Assembly: GCF_002878395.1 (NCBI RefSeq)
Contig: NC_061112.1
Span: 38,585,218-38,649,217 of the forward strand
Direction: 5' to 3'
From: Capsicum annuum
Lineage: Eukaryota > Streptophyta > Magnoliopsida > Solanales > Solanaceae
DNA: 64,000 nucleotides
The notes under the pieces are model-generated. The model worked only from the letters and a program-made list of their open reading frames with translations. It had not been told where the DNA came from and made no database searches. Of the stretch, positions 1 through 11,761 are shown piece after piece; positions within the stretch are counted from its first letter, which is position 1; each line of letters starts with the position of its first letter. A program made the translations under genes and the position numbers.

Positions 1-230
1 CACACGAAAAGAATAGGTACGCCCCAAGGAGAAATACCCTACCTTATGAAACCTTTGTCTAAAAGATCTTTGAGTCTCTCTTTCAACTCCTTAAGCTCAG
101 CAGGTACTATACAGTATGGCAGAATAGAAATGGGACAAGTGTCAGGAAGAAGGTCAATCCAAAATTCTATCTCTCTATCGGGAGGTACCCTTGGGAAATG
201 TTCTAAAAAACATCTGGAAACTCGTTGAGA
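1..230 (-). pseudogene. Gypsy element B: start of reverse transcriptase (partial)
   Basis: Read on the minus strand, this stretch translates to the segment of Ty3/gypsy pol that leads into reverse transcriptase: an aspartate-rich 'LLPDT.PISI' type stretch, then 'PAELKELKERLKDLLDKGFI' and a 'SPWG.PILFV' type stretch. That is the usual entry to the RT palm, well before the catalytic FIDD motif. The gene runs off the left edge of the window, so catalytic residues are not visible. It continues from the protease at 239-718 in the same orientation. At least one in-frame stop shows decay. A small plus-strand frame over this region is antisense noise. Confidence 0.75.
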
Positions 231-238
231 GTTTCAAC

Positions 239-760
239 TTAGTGGATAGTTGGAGCCTTGGACTTAGTGTCTTTGACTCTAACTAGGTGATAGATACAAC
301 CCTTAGATATTAGCTTTTTGGCTTTGAGATAGGAGATAAAATGACTCTTGGGAGATACTAAACTCCTGAACCACTCAAAAATTAGTTCATCAGGGAACTG
401 AAACTTGATCACACGGGTATGACAGTCTATAGATGCATAACAAAAATAAAGCCAATCCATACCCAGAATAAGGTTAAAATCCACCATGCCTAACTTTATC
501 AAATAAGAAAGTATGACTTTATGAAGAACAATAACAGGACAATCTCTATACACTTGTTTAGCAACAACTAACTCCCCTAATGGTGTAGAAACTAGGAAGG
601 GCTTAGAAATCTTTTTGGGACTCATTTTGAAATTCACAGTTACAAGTGGGGTCACATAAGAGAGACTTGATCCTGGGTCCAACAACACATAGACATTTAA
701 GAAAAAGACATGGAGCATACCGGTAACAACATCAGGAGAGTCTTCCTGCCCCTGATGAGA
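239..760 (-). pseudogene. Gypsy element B: retropepsin-like aspartic protease
   Basis: A 159-residue open frame (239-718) carries the hallmarks of the Ty3/gypsy protease, which cleaves the gag-pol polyprotein inside the virus-like particle. There is a catalytic-type motif DPGSS at residues 14-18, where the family usually has D-T/S-G. A hydrophobic strand and the conserved 'NLILGMDWL' follow in the second half, just past the middle. An 'IDCH' type segment comes next, as in plant chromovirus proteases. The frame lies between the zinc-knuckle gag at 818-1192 and the RT at 1-230, in normal gag-protease-RT order. The methionine start is an artefact of reading one frame of a larger polyprotein. Function is inferred from family resemblance only. 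Confidence 0.8.
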
Positions 761-1240
761 TGGTAAGGCATATAATCTATTCTGGCACTGACCGCCAGCA
801 GTGCTAGATGAAGGGCCTTAAGAAGGGGCAGTATGGGGCACAGGAGTTGGTATTCTAGTAGCCTGTGCCTGAGGTCGGGCATCTCTATTCCCCTGTCTAG
901 CAAGAGGACAATCTATAAGTTTGTGGCCCTGCTTGCTAAAATCAAAACAACCCCTCAAATCTTCAAAACACTCACTGGGATGATCCCTACGACACTTAGC
1001 ACAAGGAGGATAATGGAGCCTGTTACTAATACTGTTCAGTGACCTAGACATAAAAAAACCTACCGCCTTGCTCCTGTCTGCCTCTAGGCATGGAAGCACT
1101 AGCTGATGAAGGCACTGGCATAGATGGATATCTCTAAAATTGAGGGAAGTTCCCTTCATGGAACCTAGGTTGTCTAAATTCATGCTACTCAAAATTTATC
1201 TCTCAACTATCTCTTTCTGTAATCTTATCCTCCTATATTT
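761..1240 (-). pseudogene. Gypsy element B: gag C-terminus with damaged zinc knuckle
   Basis: The 124-residue frame at 818-1192 has a cysteine/histidine-rich segment ('CAKCRRDHPSEC') followed by a CCHC zinc knuckle and a 'PQAQATRIPTPVP' type proline-rich tail. This is how gag ends in plant Tekay/Del-type gypsy elements, where the knuckle binds RNA for packaging. The knuckle reads C-F-D-F...H...C: the second zinc ligand, normally Cys, is Phe, so zinc binding should be lost. An alternate frame (697-903) overlaps the junction with the protease and suggests a frameshift there. Confidence 0.72.
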
Positions 1241-2053
1241 GTTAGGCATGCATCATCAATTTAGCCATATCCATAACCCTATGCAGCATCGCAATCCTAC
1301 ACTTTTTCAGTACCAACCCAGGAACATCGGTCATGAACTTGCTCATACAAGCCCGGGTGTTATAAATCAAATCAGGATCATACTTGGCCAACTGGTTGAT
1401 CTTCAAGAAGTCCTTCTTAATAGTCATAGAGCCCTACCTCAAGTTCAAAAACTCCTCAATATTTTCTTCCCTCATCTTAAGCGGAAAGAACTTGTCCAAG
1501 AATGCATCTTGGAACACCTGTCAAGTTATAGGAGCAGCATCCTCACCTCTACCCTTTCTCCATGTACAACCCAGTCATAAAATATGTCCTTTAACCTGTA
1601 AGATGCCAACTCAACACTTTTTTCCTCATAAATATGTATCCCCTGCATGATTTTTTTTAACTCCTAAAGGAATAATTATGGGTCCTCCCCTGCCTTAGAC
1701 CCATAAAACTCTGGCAGATTCATCTGCATAAAATCATGGATCCTAGAAGAAGCTACATCACCTCTCTATTATTTTTCAACTGCGGCCTTGTTATTGGCTA
1801 GAACATTAGCAGAGACTGCTTGGGCTAATGCATGAAAGGCTACTCGAAACTCATCATGAGACACAGTCTCTTTCAAAGGATTAATAGGTAGGGGTTGCTC
1901 ATCATTGTTTTTATGAGCATTCACTCTTCGGAGAGGAATTTTTTGAAATAAGAGTGCACAAATTATTAGATGACAAGGACAATTGCAGGCACGATGGAAT
2001 CTGGAAGAAAAGATATAATTTTTTCCAAAAATGTCTTGTAGCCTCTTGCTCAT
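1241..2053 (-). pseudogene. Gypsy element B: gag N-terminal and central part
   Basis: The frame at 1769-2053 contains 'PLRRVNAHKNNDEQPLPI' followed by 'VSHDEFRVAFHALAQAVSA'. This matches the start of gag in Solanaceae gypsy elements: a basic leader, then a predicted helix with F-R-A-F-Q-A-L-A-Q style heptads. Sequence to its left (lower coordinates) resembles the central capsid part but is broken into short frames (for example 1242-1427). The gag start lies about 80 bases from the primer site at 2132-2144, as expected for this class. Stops and frame changes show that it is dead. Confidence 0.7.
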
Positions 2054-2131
2054 AGATGTGGCGCGCTACACAATGACTATTCGACTCTTCTTAATGTGGC
2101 TTGTCAGACACCCTATTAATCCTTAAAACAA

Positions 2132-2144
2132 GGCTTTGATACCA
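2132..2144 (-). other. Primer binding site of element B (tRNA-iMet type)
   Basis: The minus strand reads TGGTATCAAAGCC, one or two changes from the sequence complementary to the 3' end of initiator methionine tRNA used by many plant LTR retrotransposons. It lies nine bases inside the LTR end at 2154 and upstream of gag, which fixes the element as minus strand with its 5' LTR to the right. Confidence 0.8.
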
Positions 2145-2153
2145 AGTTTTTAA

Positions 2154-4769
2154 TGACCCAAAATTGCCTCCCATGACGTCACACGATGCTTAAGGCTACA
2201 AGTAGCCCCAGACTAACCCTTTGAGCCTGTTTCTACTAATAACATTCATTTCAAGATGAAATAATTCAAACACTAGAATAGTCATATCATATGAAGGGAG
2301 ATACGAAGAAAATACTCGCTCTAAATAACCACAATACTAGAATTCTTAACACAATCACAATCTAATAACTAGTTTGACAAAGCATCACTAATCCATGAAC
2401 TAGAGAGCCATTAGGATAGGTCCCTAACTGACTCAAAATGAACTAAAAGTAAAAACATAGTCTCTCAAATACATAAATGTCTGAAGATAGGTCCTCAAAA
2501 CATAAGGGCTCACCACTATAGGAATGTAGACAGAGGTACTCAAAAGTCACTGATGAGGCTGGGACTAAGCATCTGAACCTACATTATAAGATAATGTAGA
2601 ACATAGACGTATATGTGGATCAGCACTTGGGAATGTACTGAGTATGTAGAGGTGCATGCATTTATATAAAACAACATCAATACTTTTTAATCAAACCATT
2701 CATGGAAGAAGTAATGACACACATGGCTCGAATAAGTATAAAATGTAAAGCTTATGAATCTTGTATATTGGAGCATGTAATATGAATCTCGTGAGTCATT
2801 ATAGTTTAACTTTGAAATCGGTAATCTTCTTTTATTCTCATTCCCATAGGCTAAAGGAAACTTTAAAAAAGACTTTCAACTCATTCATATATCTCATAGA
2901 GAGTAAAAATTCTTTAATGCTCCAGAACTCATAACTCTTTTGAACTCAAGTACTTGGAATTCGAAAATATCTTGTGGAAAATATCTCATTTCAAGCTTTA
3001 AGGAAAATAATTATATCAAGGAAAAATACTTTAGTCTTAGGGAGCAAATATGCAACTTTACTATTAGGAAAAATAACTTGTATCAAGGGAGGTTCTCTTA
3101 ACTGACATAAACAATGCGAGCTACATGGAGTCCAATGTTTTGTTCTCTTAAGGAAGAGACCCTATGTTGAAGAGGAGCATCATACTCTTGACAGGGAGTA
3201 TAAACTCAATTCAATGATCACTTATCTCGGCCTCAAGCCCAATCAACTCGGCCTTAGGCCCAAAATCTCAAACTTATGGTGGCACGTAGTTCTGGGGTAA
3301 GAAACTGTTGTAACTTACCCAACTCGGGGATAAATACTACTCCATTTAGTTTATCTCACTCATCTCATGAAAATCCTCTTTAAATAATCTCATGGTTCAT
3401 CAAGAACCCAATAATCAAATCTGTAATCTCAGGTAGTGAAGTGGATTTCAAAACTCCATGACCATTAGGTCAAAACATTTCTCAATAATATCAAAATACT
3501 TCAAATCATGGGTGCTTATAGAATATAAGTTCATAAAATTATAAATCTCATCTAGGGCTCAATAACCCATAATTAACTCTCAAGTTAAAACTTATCAAAA
3601 GCATAATAGATAGCATATACATTCATAACTCATGTAGAAATCTGGAAATTTCAGCAATTTATCTCAAAATCTGAACATACTCATATATTTCAATATCTCA
3701 AACATTTCAACAATTAATTTCTCAAGGGTTAAAATCATGGGGTATAGACCCAGCTGCAATTCTAAAAAAAACATTTGAAAATCATACCATTAGACTCTCA
3801 ATTCATGGGAACATAAAAATATTGTAATCAATAATAATGGGTGAAAATATTACTTTAAATTCATGTAAAATCTCATAGATTACAGAAAATCATAGTTTAA
3901 ATAAGCCTTTGGGCACAAGGATGAAAGGATTACACATACCTTAGATTATGAAATTGGATGAACAATCTTGCTTCAAACTCTTCTTCTTACTCTTGAGGGA
4001 CGGTTCTTAGAACCCTTGAACTTGGGGAGCTTAAATTTCAACTCAATTTATAGAATCCATGGTGAGTTCTTGGATTTCTTGGAAAAGGGTTTTAGATTTA
4101 ATCTTGAGGGAGAAATCTTTGCTCTCTTTTATTTGGAATATATCTGGTTGATAAAAGAGTGGAAAAGACCAAAAATCCCATTTTAAAAATAAGCTAAAAA
4201 TACTAAACGGGGTCTGCGACGGTCGAAGCGAGGGTCTATCGAGTCATCTATCGCACGATGACTAGAAAAGAGACACACTACCTCGATGCGATGGTCAGAT
4301 CGACGGTCCATCAAAGGTCCAATGGTCCGTCAAATCATCTATCGTACGATGGCCAGGATGAGACCACACTACCTTAGTAGCGATGGTCTCAGCGACGGTC
4401 CATCGCAGCCTTGATGGTCCGTCGTCCTATCCGTCATACTTGGTCCAAGAAAGGGAGTATCTTTATTGGTCACGATGGTCCGTCCAGACTCGATGGTCCG
4501 TCGGATCATTCGTCGCACTTGGGCGATTTCGACAACTCTCAATAAAACGGCCATAACTTCTCACCCCATTGCTGGATTAGGACGAATATGGTATCATTAG
4601 AAATCTAATTCAATTATCTACATGACAAAAAGTCAAATTTAAGAAAATTATATATGGTTTAAATACCAATCACTTGGGAAGTCTCTTCTCAATCTTTTAG
4701 GGACGGAATTACACTTCACTTGACACACTCTAAGGCTCGAACTACGAGGGATATTTATGGGGTCTTATA
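2154..4769 (-). repeat. 5' LTR of gypsy element B (LTR family B)
   Basis: In element orientation the repeat opens TATAAGACCCCAT (family form TGTAAGACCCC) and closes ...TTTTGGGTCA, followed by a short gap and the primer site. The length of about 2.6 kb is typical of plant Tekay/Del chromoviruses. It holds a GC-rich tandem array at 4215-4525 inside otherwise AT-rich sequence. No open frame in it is convincing. Part of it recurs in reverse orientation immediately to the right (4789-5512), and its 3' end recurs at 63828-64000. Confidence 0.75.
4215..4525. repeat. GC-rich tandem repeat (about 85 bp x 3-4) inside LTR B
   Basis: The anchor CGACGGTC or CGATGGTC recurs at about 4217, 4301, 4393 and 4473, a spacing of 80-92 bp. 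Between anchors the shared words GATGGTCCGTC, 'catctatcg.acgatg' and 'gagac.acactacct' repeat with mismatches. CpG is dense here compared with the flanks. I read it as a degenerate tandem array in the upstream (U3-like) part of the LTR. Confidence 0.65.
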
Positions 4770-4788
4770 ATATAGGGTTTTGAACAAG

Positions 4789-5512
4789 GGTAATCCTTTC
4801 ACCCTTGTGCCCAAAGACTTATTTTAAACTATAATTTTTCTGCAATTTATGGGATTTTACATGAAATTGAATTAGGGGTTTTCACCCATTGTTATTTTTT
4901 GCAAGCTTTTGATATTTCCCATGAATTGAAAGTAAAATAGCATGATTTTACATGTTTTCTTAAGAAATTGAAGTTGTTTTTATACCCTATGTTGTTATTC
5001 CTTGAGAATTTAATGGTTACAATGCTCAAGAAATTAAAGTATACGAGTACGTTGAGATTTTGAGACAGATTACTATAAATTCTAGATTTCTATATGATTT
5101 ATGAGTCCATATGATATCTAGTATGAATTTTGATCAGTCTTAACTTGAGATTTGAATATAGGTCACTAAGCCCTACTTGCAATTTGCAATTTCATTAACT
5201 TTTGTGCTATAAGTACCCATGATTTGAGTACTTTGAGATTATTGAGGAAGTTTTTACCTTAATGGTTAGAGTACCTATGAAATCCACTTTATTACATGAG
5301 ATTACAGATTTTATTGTTGGGTTCTTTATGAACAATGAGATTATTTTTAAAGTGGATTTCCATAAGATAAGCGTAGCTAACTAAAGGAAGTAGTATTTAG
5401 CACCGAGTTCGGTAAGTTACTACGATTTCATACCCCAAAACTATATGCCACCATAGGATTGAGATTTATGGGCCCGAGGCCGAGATAAGTGATCACTTAG
5501 TTGAGGTTATAC
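4789..5512 (+). repeat. Inverted fragment of LTR B
   Basis: This stretch is an imperfect reverse complement of about 3190-3953. Shared runs include the words around 'cctttcacccttgtgcccaaag' and 'gaggccgagataagtgatca' read on opposite strands. It starts about 20 bases after LTR B ends and stops where integrase coding sequence begins at 5515. The pair of arms with about 830 bases between them could fold as a long hairpin. Confidence 0.75.
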
Positions 5513-5514
5513 AG

Positions 5515-6650
5515 TGTCAGTTAGTAAATATTGAACACTTGAGGACCGGTGGCATATCTCAATAGATTAAGTTGCCTATGTGGAAGTGGAAGGTGATCAA
5601 CGTATATTTTATTACTTTTCTTATGTGGTATCACCATCAGTTTTATTTGATTTTCATCATCGTGGATAGGACGACTAAGTTGGCTCACTTCTTAACTGCG
5701 AGGATTACTTACACTGAAGAGGATTATGCAAAGTTGTTTATTTAGGATACTGTTAAAATGTATAGTGCTCCAATTTCAATTATTTTGTATCGAGGTATGC
5801 CGTTCTATTCTTGATTTTGGCATTTGTCTCAGTAAGGCTTGGGAAAATGGTGAACTTTTACACCGTATTCAACCCTTAGATGGATGGAAAAGAAGAGAGG
5901 AATATATAGACTTTTGAAGATATGCTAAGGTCCTATGTTATTGATTTTTTAGTTAGTTAGGTGGTTCATTTGCCTCTCATCGATTTCACTTATAATAGTA
6001 GTTATCACTCAAGTATTGGGATGAGTTGTTTTGAGGCTCTTTAAGGTAGGAGCTGAAAATCTCTTATTGCGTGGTTTAAAGTTTGTAAGACTAGATTGTT
6101 CAATACATACCTAGTTTACAAAGCCATGGAGAAGGTGAATGTGATTTGGGATAGGCTTAACACTACTCAGGGTAACCAAAATTTCTATGCGGATATGAGG
6201 TGAAGAGAGTTGGAGTTTGATGTTGGCAATTAGATGTTCTTAAAGGCATCTCGTTCGAAGGGACTAATGAGTTTTGGGTAAAAGAGGAAGCTCAACCCCC
6301 CATTATGTGGGCCATACTTGATTTTGAAGAGAGTGGGTAATATTTTTTATAAGTTGGATTTGACATCGAGTTTGGATTCCATTCATCCATTTTTTCATGT
6401 TGAGATGTTTAAAAAGTGTGTGGGTGATCCTTCTTTTGTTGTGCCTATTGATAGTGTTCGTATTTCAGATTCCATGTCTTATGAAGAAGTCCTGGTTATG
6501 ATTTTGGATAGGCAAGTCCATCATTTGATGACTAAGGACATGGCTTTGGTCAAAGTCTATGGAGGAATTAAAAGGTAGAAGAAGCTACTCAGGAAACTGA
6601 AGAGGACATAAAGTCCAGATATCTATTTTTGTTCCCCGAATTAGACAATC
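5515..6650 (+). pseudogene. Gypsy element A1: integrase with C-terminal chromodomain-like end
   Basis: Translation starts at the last Cys of the HHCC zinc-binding region ('CQLVNIEHLRTGG'). It then gives an integrase core segment ('VDRTTKLAHF'), the conserved '[19 protein letters not shown]' region, and the C-terminal block at 6318-6578 ('SIHPFFHVEMFKKCVGDPS', then 'SYEEVLVMILDRQVHHL'). The last part matches the chromodomain-like tail of Tekay/Del elements, thought to steer insertion into heterochromatin. Frames change several times. The second catalytic Asp of the D,D-35-E triad is replaced by Tyr (LYRGMPF). It is fused on its left to a foreign LTR B fragment, so gag, protease and RT are gone. 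Confidence 0.8.
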
Positions 6651-6758
6651 GTTATCATTAATTTTTTGTGATTTTCTTATAGGAAAATGTGGTTGTGTAT
6701 CTATTCTTCAATCTTTCTGATGGATACGTTGACTCCTCATTTGGAGACAAATTATCCT

Positions 6759-6773
6759 AGAGGGGGCGAGGGG
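6759..6773 (+). other. Polypurine tract of element A1
   Basis: AGAGGGGGCGAGGGG lies four bases before the LTR start TGTAATACCC. A purine run in this position primes plus-strand DNA synthesis in LTR retrotransposons. It confirms plus orientation and that 6777 begins a 3' LTR. Confidence 0.8.
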
Positions 6774-6776
6774 TAA

Positions 6777-8989
6777 TGTAATACCCAAGATTTTTTACAT
6801 TTGAAAATATCTTAAGTTTTGAGCCAATTGCTCAGACTACGACTTACCTAATGAGTTGTAACGTCTCCTTATGGGCACAGGTCTCAAATCATAGGGTGAA
6901 TAATGCAGGAACCAAAGTTACTATCCTAACTACGATTAAGACCATATGAGTCATAGTTAGACATTACGAGTAATAATGTAGGACTTGTAGTCTCACCAGT
7001 ATAGTGGTCAATTGTTTCTGTTGTGACTATGACTGGCCCTATAAGTTGTAATGTGGGACTACAAGTCGTATTGTACCACTCGAAGAGTTAATAGTAGGAA
7101 TAACTTTGGACACTTCTCAGACCACGAGTCTAGGGGACGACTCATAGTCAATCGTTATGAGTCGTAACGTTACCCATAACAACTGTGAGATAAAATTTTC
7201 AGTGTTTTATTAAGGGTACTTTGGATATTTCCCATTTTTCCCAATTGTGACCCACGACCTTAAAACCATTTTGGGACCTTATTATCATCCAAAAATATAA
7301 TCAAACACACTTTTAAACTCTCTCAAATCCCAAAATCAAGAACAAGCTAGGATTTCTCAAGGTTGGTCATTTAGAGCTTTCAAATGGTGATTTCTCTACA
7401 TAATTATGATACTTTCATGCATGTACCTCTCCCCTTAATCTTGATTTGCATAAAGCATGTGTTTAACTAGTTATTCAGGTGGATTTGAATACGGATTTTG
7501 AATTGGGTTAAGGGTTTTGGAAAGATTATTACTTGATTTGAATTTCCATTGTTTTAATGCAAGTGTTCATGTTTTATTTATGTATTTTCAAACCCGTTTG
7601 GGTGCATAGGTAGTGAATGGGATGGGGAATATGGTATTCCCCTAAAATTAGTGATTCTGGATCTAGAATTTGGTTTTGAAATCGTTTTCCCTCACCCACT
7701 TCGATAATTGGATTTGAAATATGGTTAATCACATGATTTGACTTACTTCCCTAAAGTATTTCATTGCGTAAACGGTTAAATTGATAAAAATTGTTTTGAA
7801 GGCCTTGTTGGCCATGTTTTGATTTCAAATTTTATTTAATGAACAAAAGGGGTAGTGGAATTCCCATTTGATGGAATTGGTATGACATAATTATAACCTT
7901 GTAAGAATAATGGTATGATGATACCTGTGGTTGATGCCTTAATGGGTAATTCCTTATTGAAAGTGATGGTTACGTGAAAATTATTTGAATTGGTCTTAAA
8001 GGGGGTTGTGTCCTTAGCCATGAAGGTGGAGGCTCCGAGGGACTGATACTGGAAACCAAATTTACCGGCATGGGGGTCAGTCTTTATGACAGTGTGCATA
8101 GTTCACACATTACATACATGAATAAATTTTGGAATGGTTGTTACCCTAATTGCCTTGGCCCTTCCTTGGATTTCTCTGGTTTGTGCAGCTAATACGTACT
8201 GGGACCCAACCAATAGTGAGGGAGTTGGACCCAGAGCTAGACACATATAGCCAATGGGTATGCATGACAATTTGAGCTACAAGTCCAGGGTAATACTTTA
8301 CTTTCATTCTAAGCCTTATTCCCTATCCTGATATTTTATATATATACATATATGTATGTATATATATATATATATATATTATGTGTGTATATATATAAAT
8401 ATGTATATACATATATGTATGTATATATATATATGTATATAATTATGCGCAGTGGTTTGGAATGATTTTGAACTGATTTGATCATGGCATTACTTTATCC
8501 CTTCCCTGAGTTACATGCTAGCGCTCATCCCGCTAATCATAATTAAATGATGTATCCCTACATGATGCAGGAATCAAAGACACTTATGCTTTCCCTGCAT
8601 AGTGTTAGGTGATCTCTGGATCCCTCGTCAATCATCTTGAAGTGGTGAGCTTCCATCCTTTGAAAGACCCTTATTTTATGTTTTGATTTCAATATGTCAT
8701 AGACTGGCTATCATCCAGGGAATGTCCCAATTTAGATTGATGTTGTTAATTAGAGGCTCTATGAATTACTGTAGATTGGGATGGATGTTTAAGTTCTTAG
8801 ATTTCATTCTGAGCTAGTTGGTTAACTATCTTGTTATATGTTCAAAACTCAGCTCTATCTTGATATATGTTCATAATTCATCCACTGATAGTTGTATTAT
8901 AATCTGTTGGGATAGGCAAAAGGGGTGGTCTCCGTTCCTTGGTGGACCTGAGATGCCCTCATGGCCAGTCCCTGGTTCGGGTCGTGACA
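6777..8989 (+). repeat. 3' LTR of element A1 (LTR family A)
   Basis: It opens TGTAATACCCAAG and closes GGGTCGTGACA, giving about 2.2 kb. Related copies sit at 15622-16679 (plus, truncated), 28087-30083 (minus), 59625-62771 (minus, interrupted) and 63527-63827 (minus, fragment). A TA-rich microsatellite at 8336-8445 lies in its second half. No protein-coding frame is credible inside it. Confidence 0.8.
8336..8445. repeat. TA/TATG microsatellite inside LTR A1
   Basis: About 110 bases of TA dinucleotides mixed with TATG and TACA units. Less expanded AT/CA tracts lie at the matching place in other LTR A copies (16057-16108, near 28610-28640, near 60135-60175). Confidence 0.9.
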
Positions 8990-10317
8990 GGGCACCGATT
9001 ACCAGGTCTCCAATCGATGGCAATATATGGGTGCATACAATTTTAGCAACCAGGGTGAGTTTAGTTAATAACTAACTATAGACTTTCCCACATTCACCCA
9101 CCATCACCTAGTACATTTCAATCTAGTTATTTAATCAATAACACCTAACAACACAATATCCAATTTATACATCATTAACATCAATTAAGCATAGCTAGTT
9201 TAGTTTACTTATAACATAAAAATGGTGGTATAACCAGTCATTTTGTGATCTAGGGCATCAACTAGCTCATGACCAGAATATCACATCAATACAATTAAAT
9301 GCGAATTGATTCACTTACGTACAAATGATCCCAATTATGCCAACGATTCTCAATTTACTAATAACAAGCCTATTAATTAGTATAGACTCAGCTTTACTAT
9401 TTTATTTATAAAGAATTCATCAGCTAATCAATTTCTAAATAATTGGTCCATGCAAGGAACCCGAATAAATTATCAACATAAACGATCCGCAAAAAGAATT
9501 AATAATAACAACGTATAATCAGTCAGCACAAGCAAACCAAGTATAATAGTAGATAATCAGTCCAGAAGAGGAACCTAAATTATCATACAAAATAATTGGT
9601 CAACACAAGGAACCCAAGTACAACAACAAATAATCGATCGACACAAGAAATCAAAGTATCATACCAAATAACTGGTCCCCATAAGAAAGCATACAAATCG
9701 TTAAGCATTACCTGGTCCACTCAAAAAATGTCCAAATGTATAGCCATAATGTACATACATGCTACAAAACTTATGGTTGTCCACTTGTCATGACCTACAG
9801 GGAACGAGCTTTATCTGTATACCAACTCACAATAGACATCTATATGTCTGGACACCCTTTTTCAAATCAAGTGTTATCCCTACTTATTTCAATATTACCA
9901 CCTTTGAACAACCTTTGCTCACCAATTCAAAATAAACCATCCTTGCATTATCTATCACCTTACAATATCAATAAATATACATTCACAAGTACAGTCTATC
10001 AAACAACGTCAATATTAAACCCATTGCATGATAATTATTATATCATTTAATCATTTACTAATATGTTCCAAGGACAATCAACAACTTATTAATTTAAGAA
10101 ATATCAACACTAGCTCATCAATTACCAATATGTCCAACGGGCAATCATAGATAGTTAGTTAAGAACACCTACACAATCAACCAATTAAATAAGTATTCAC
10201 ACACATGCACGTGCATACACACACGTATATATATAATGTATATATATATGTTCTTTAATCTAATTATCAACCACTCTTGCATATATCCTGATCACGCTCA
10301 ACTTACTCGATTATTTT
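8990..10317. repeat. Unclassified repeat downstream of LTR A1
   Basis: No coding trace is recognised. The first 380 bases or so recur at 16680-17053, again directly after an LTR A end, so the LTR junction itself is duplicated. A 38-bp minisatellite occupies 9437-9730, and a CA/TA tract lies at about 10200-10255. Short frames here (8818-9075, 9596-10050) have no family features and look fortuitous. Confidence 0.55.
9437..9730. repeat. Degenerate 38-bp minisatellite
   Basis: The anchor GGTC (or AGTC/GATC) recurs at about 9445, 9521, 9559, 9599, 9636, 9674 and 9714, with spacings of 37-40 bases and one double step. The unit looks like 'ataattggtc.acacaagga' followed by 'acccaagtat.a.ac.aa'. About eight units are visible. 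Confidence 0.75.
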
Positions 10318-11761
10318 GGGGTAAGATATCATTGTAAATATAATAACCCAACTTGAGTTGTGGTTGAATCAACGAGGAGGGTGACCAATTTTTCAATGCT
10401 ATATATGTTGAAAGTTACTAAGTGTTGACCCATAATGTACACTTAAAAATAGACATAAATTAAATTGGGGGTTGGATTTGGAATGTTGTTTAAACAAAAT
10501 TAACTTGAAATACTACTTAACAACAATAATTTTAGATTAAATTCAAAGAAGAGAATAGTCCTAGTATTATGCTTTCCTAGAGGAAAATAGTGTATGGGTA
10601 CATGAGAGTGAAATTCAAATTCTAGTTAATAAATATATGAGTAGGCAAGGTTAGGGGTTTTGTGTTAGTCTTTCAACAAAACACTAAAATATCACCCATG
10701 GTTTCTTTCGAATACCTCATTGGTGTGGTAAGCAAATCAACCCTAAATATCAATTGGGCATCCATATTTCAAGAATAATACCCAAGACATAGAAAAATAA
10801 TGATTCATCCTCTTTTCTAAGACAATGTAAAGGAATAAGCTAACATCTAAATTTATTATTCACAAATACTTTTCATACACAACACTCTTTCAAGGATGAT
10901 GTTGGATTTTCTTTCTATGGCAATACCGACATCCCTCTTTCAAGAATGATGTGGAATTTAGAGAAATTAGGGCTTTCACCTAAAAATCTAATTTAACAAT
11001 CAAGTATTAGTGAAACCCAACATCATTAACCACAAATTGACACTAATAATTAAGACCCACACATATTTGTATCCTATTCAAACACAACCCATTTTGATGT
11101 TTAGCTACACATGAGATTGAAGAGGAAAGATATACCTAAATTAGCACCCAACTCTACCATTGATACAAAAAAGAATAATCTAGAAAGATTCAATCTTACT
11201 TCACAACTAAATATCTTGTAATTTTAGCTAAAACAGTTTTTCCCAAATTAGTAGGGTTTCTCTCAATACAATAATTCAATTCTAATTAGAAGATGCCTCA
11301 AAAATTAAATTCTAGTTAGAAGATGTCTCTAATGTGTAAGGGTGTTTCCCTTTTTAGAATTGAGTTCAACTGCCTTAAATTATGAATCTGCCCCTGGGCA
11401 TTTGGTCATACCATTGCGATTTTCATTGCCTTATCATGATCGCGACTCCTGCGATCACGGTGATCCCCTCTCAATTGTTGACTTTGACTGGGTCTTTACT
11501 GGTCACGGTCATGATCCTCAGACGCGATTGGGGTAATTAAGGCTCAATACCTTCTCCTTATTTTTTCAGGCTTTTCACTAACTTTTCCTTTTTGGTTCAC
11601 TTTTTAGTTTACTTCACTTGTATTTTTCCAATTAACTATAAACCTGCAAACCATGGGAATCAGTGCGTTCAAATAGTAATTTGATTCATATACACAATTT
11701 AATCATTGTAGTGTGCATAAATTTTGATATCAACAAGTGGTAAATTTACAACTCACCAACA
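10318..11761 (-). repeat. LTR of an Athila/Tat-type gypsy element (minus strand)
   Basis: Just outside its right end the minus strand reads TTGATTGAGGACAAGC then AGTTGGAGGTG. This is the 'gaggacaagc' signature and purine tract that precede the 3' LTR in Athila/Tat elements. At the far end the minus strand reads 'TCAACCACAACTCAAGTTGGG', matching the style of this clade's LTR 3' end. The length of 1.44 kb is like the pair at 22774 and 35902, although the sequence is distinct. A GC-rich patch of repeated 'gatcacgg' words lies at 11437-11532. Confidence 0.6.

Noticed and set aside
46..228. Plus-strand 60-residue ORF at the window start
   Set aside because: The opposite strand encodes the recognisable entry of gypsy RT.
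7836..8099. Minus-strand 87-residue ORF
   Set aside because: It lies inside LTR A1, and the matching place in other LTR A copies is not open or conserved as protein.
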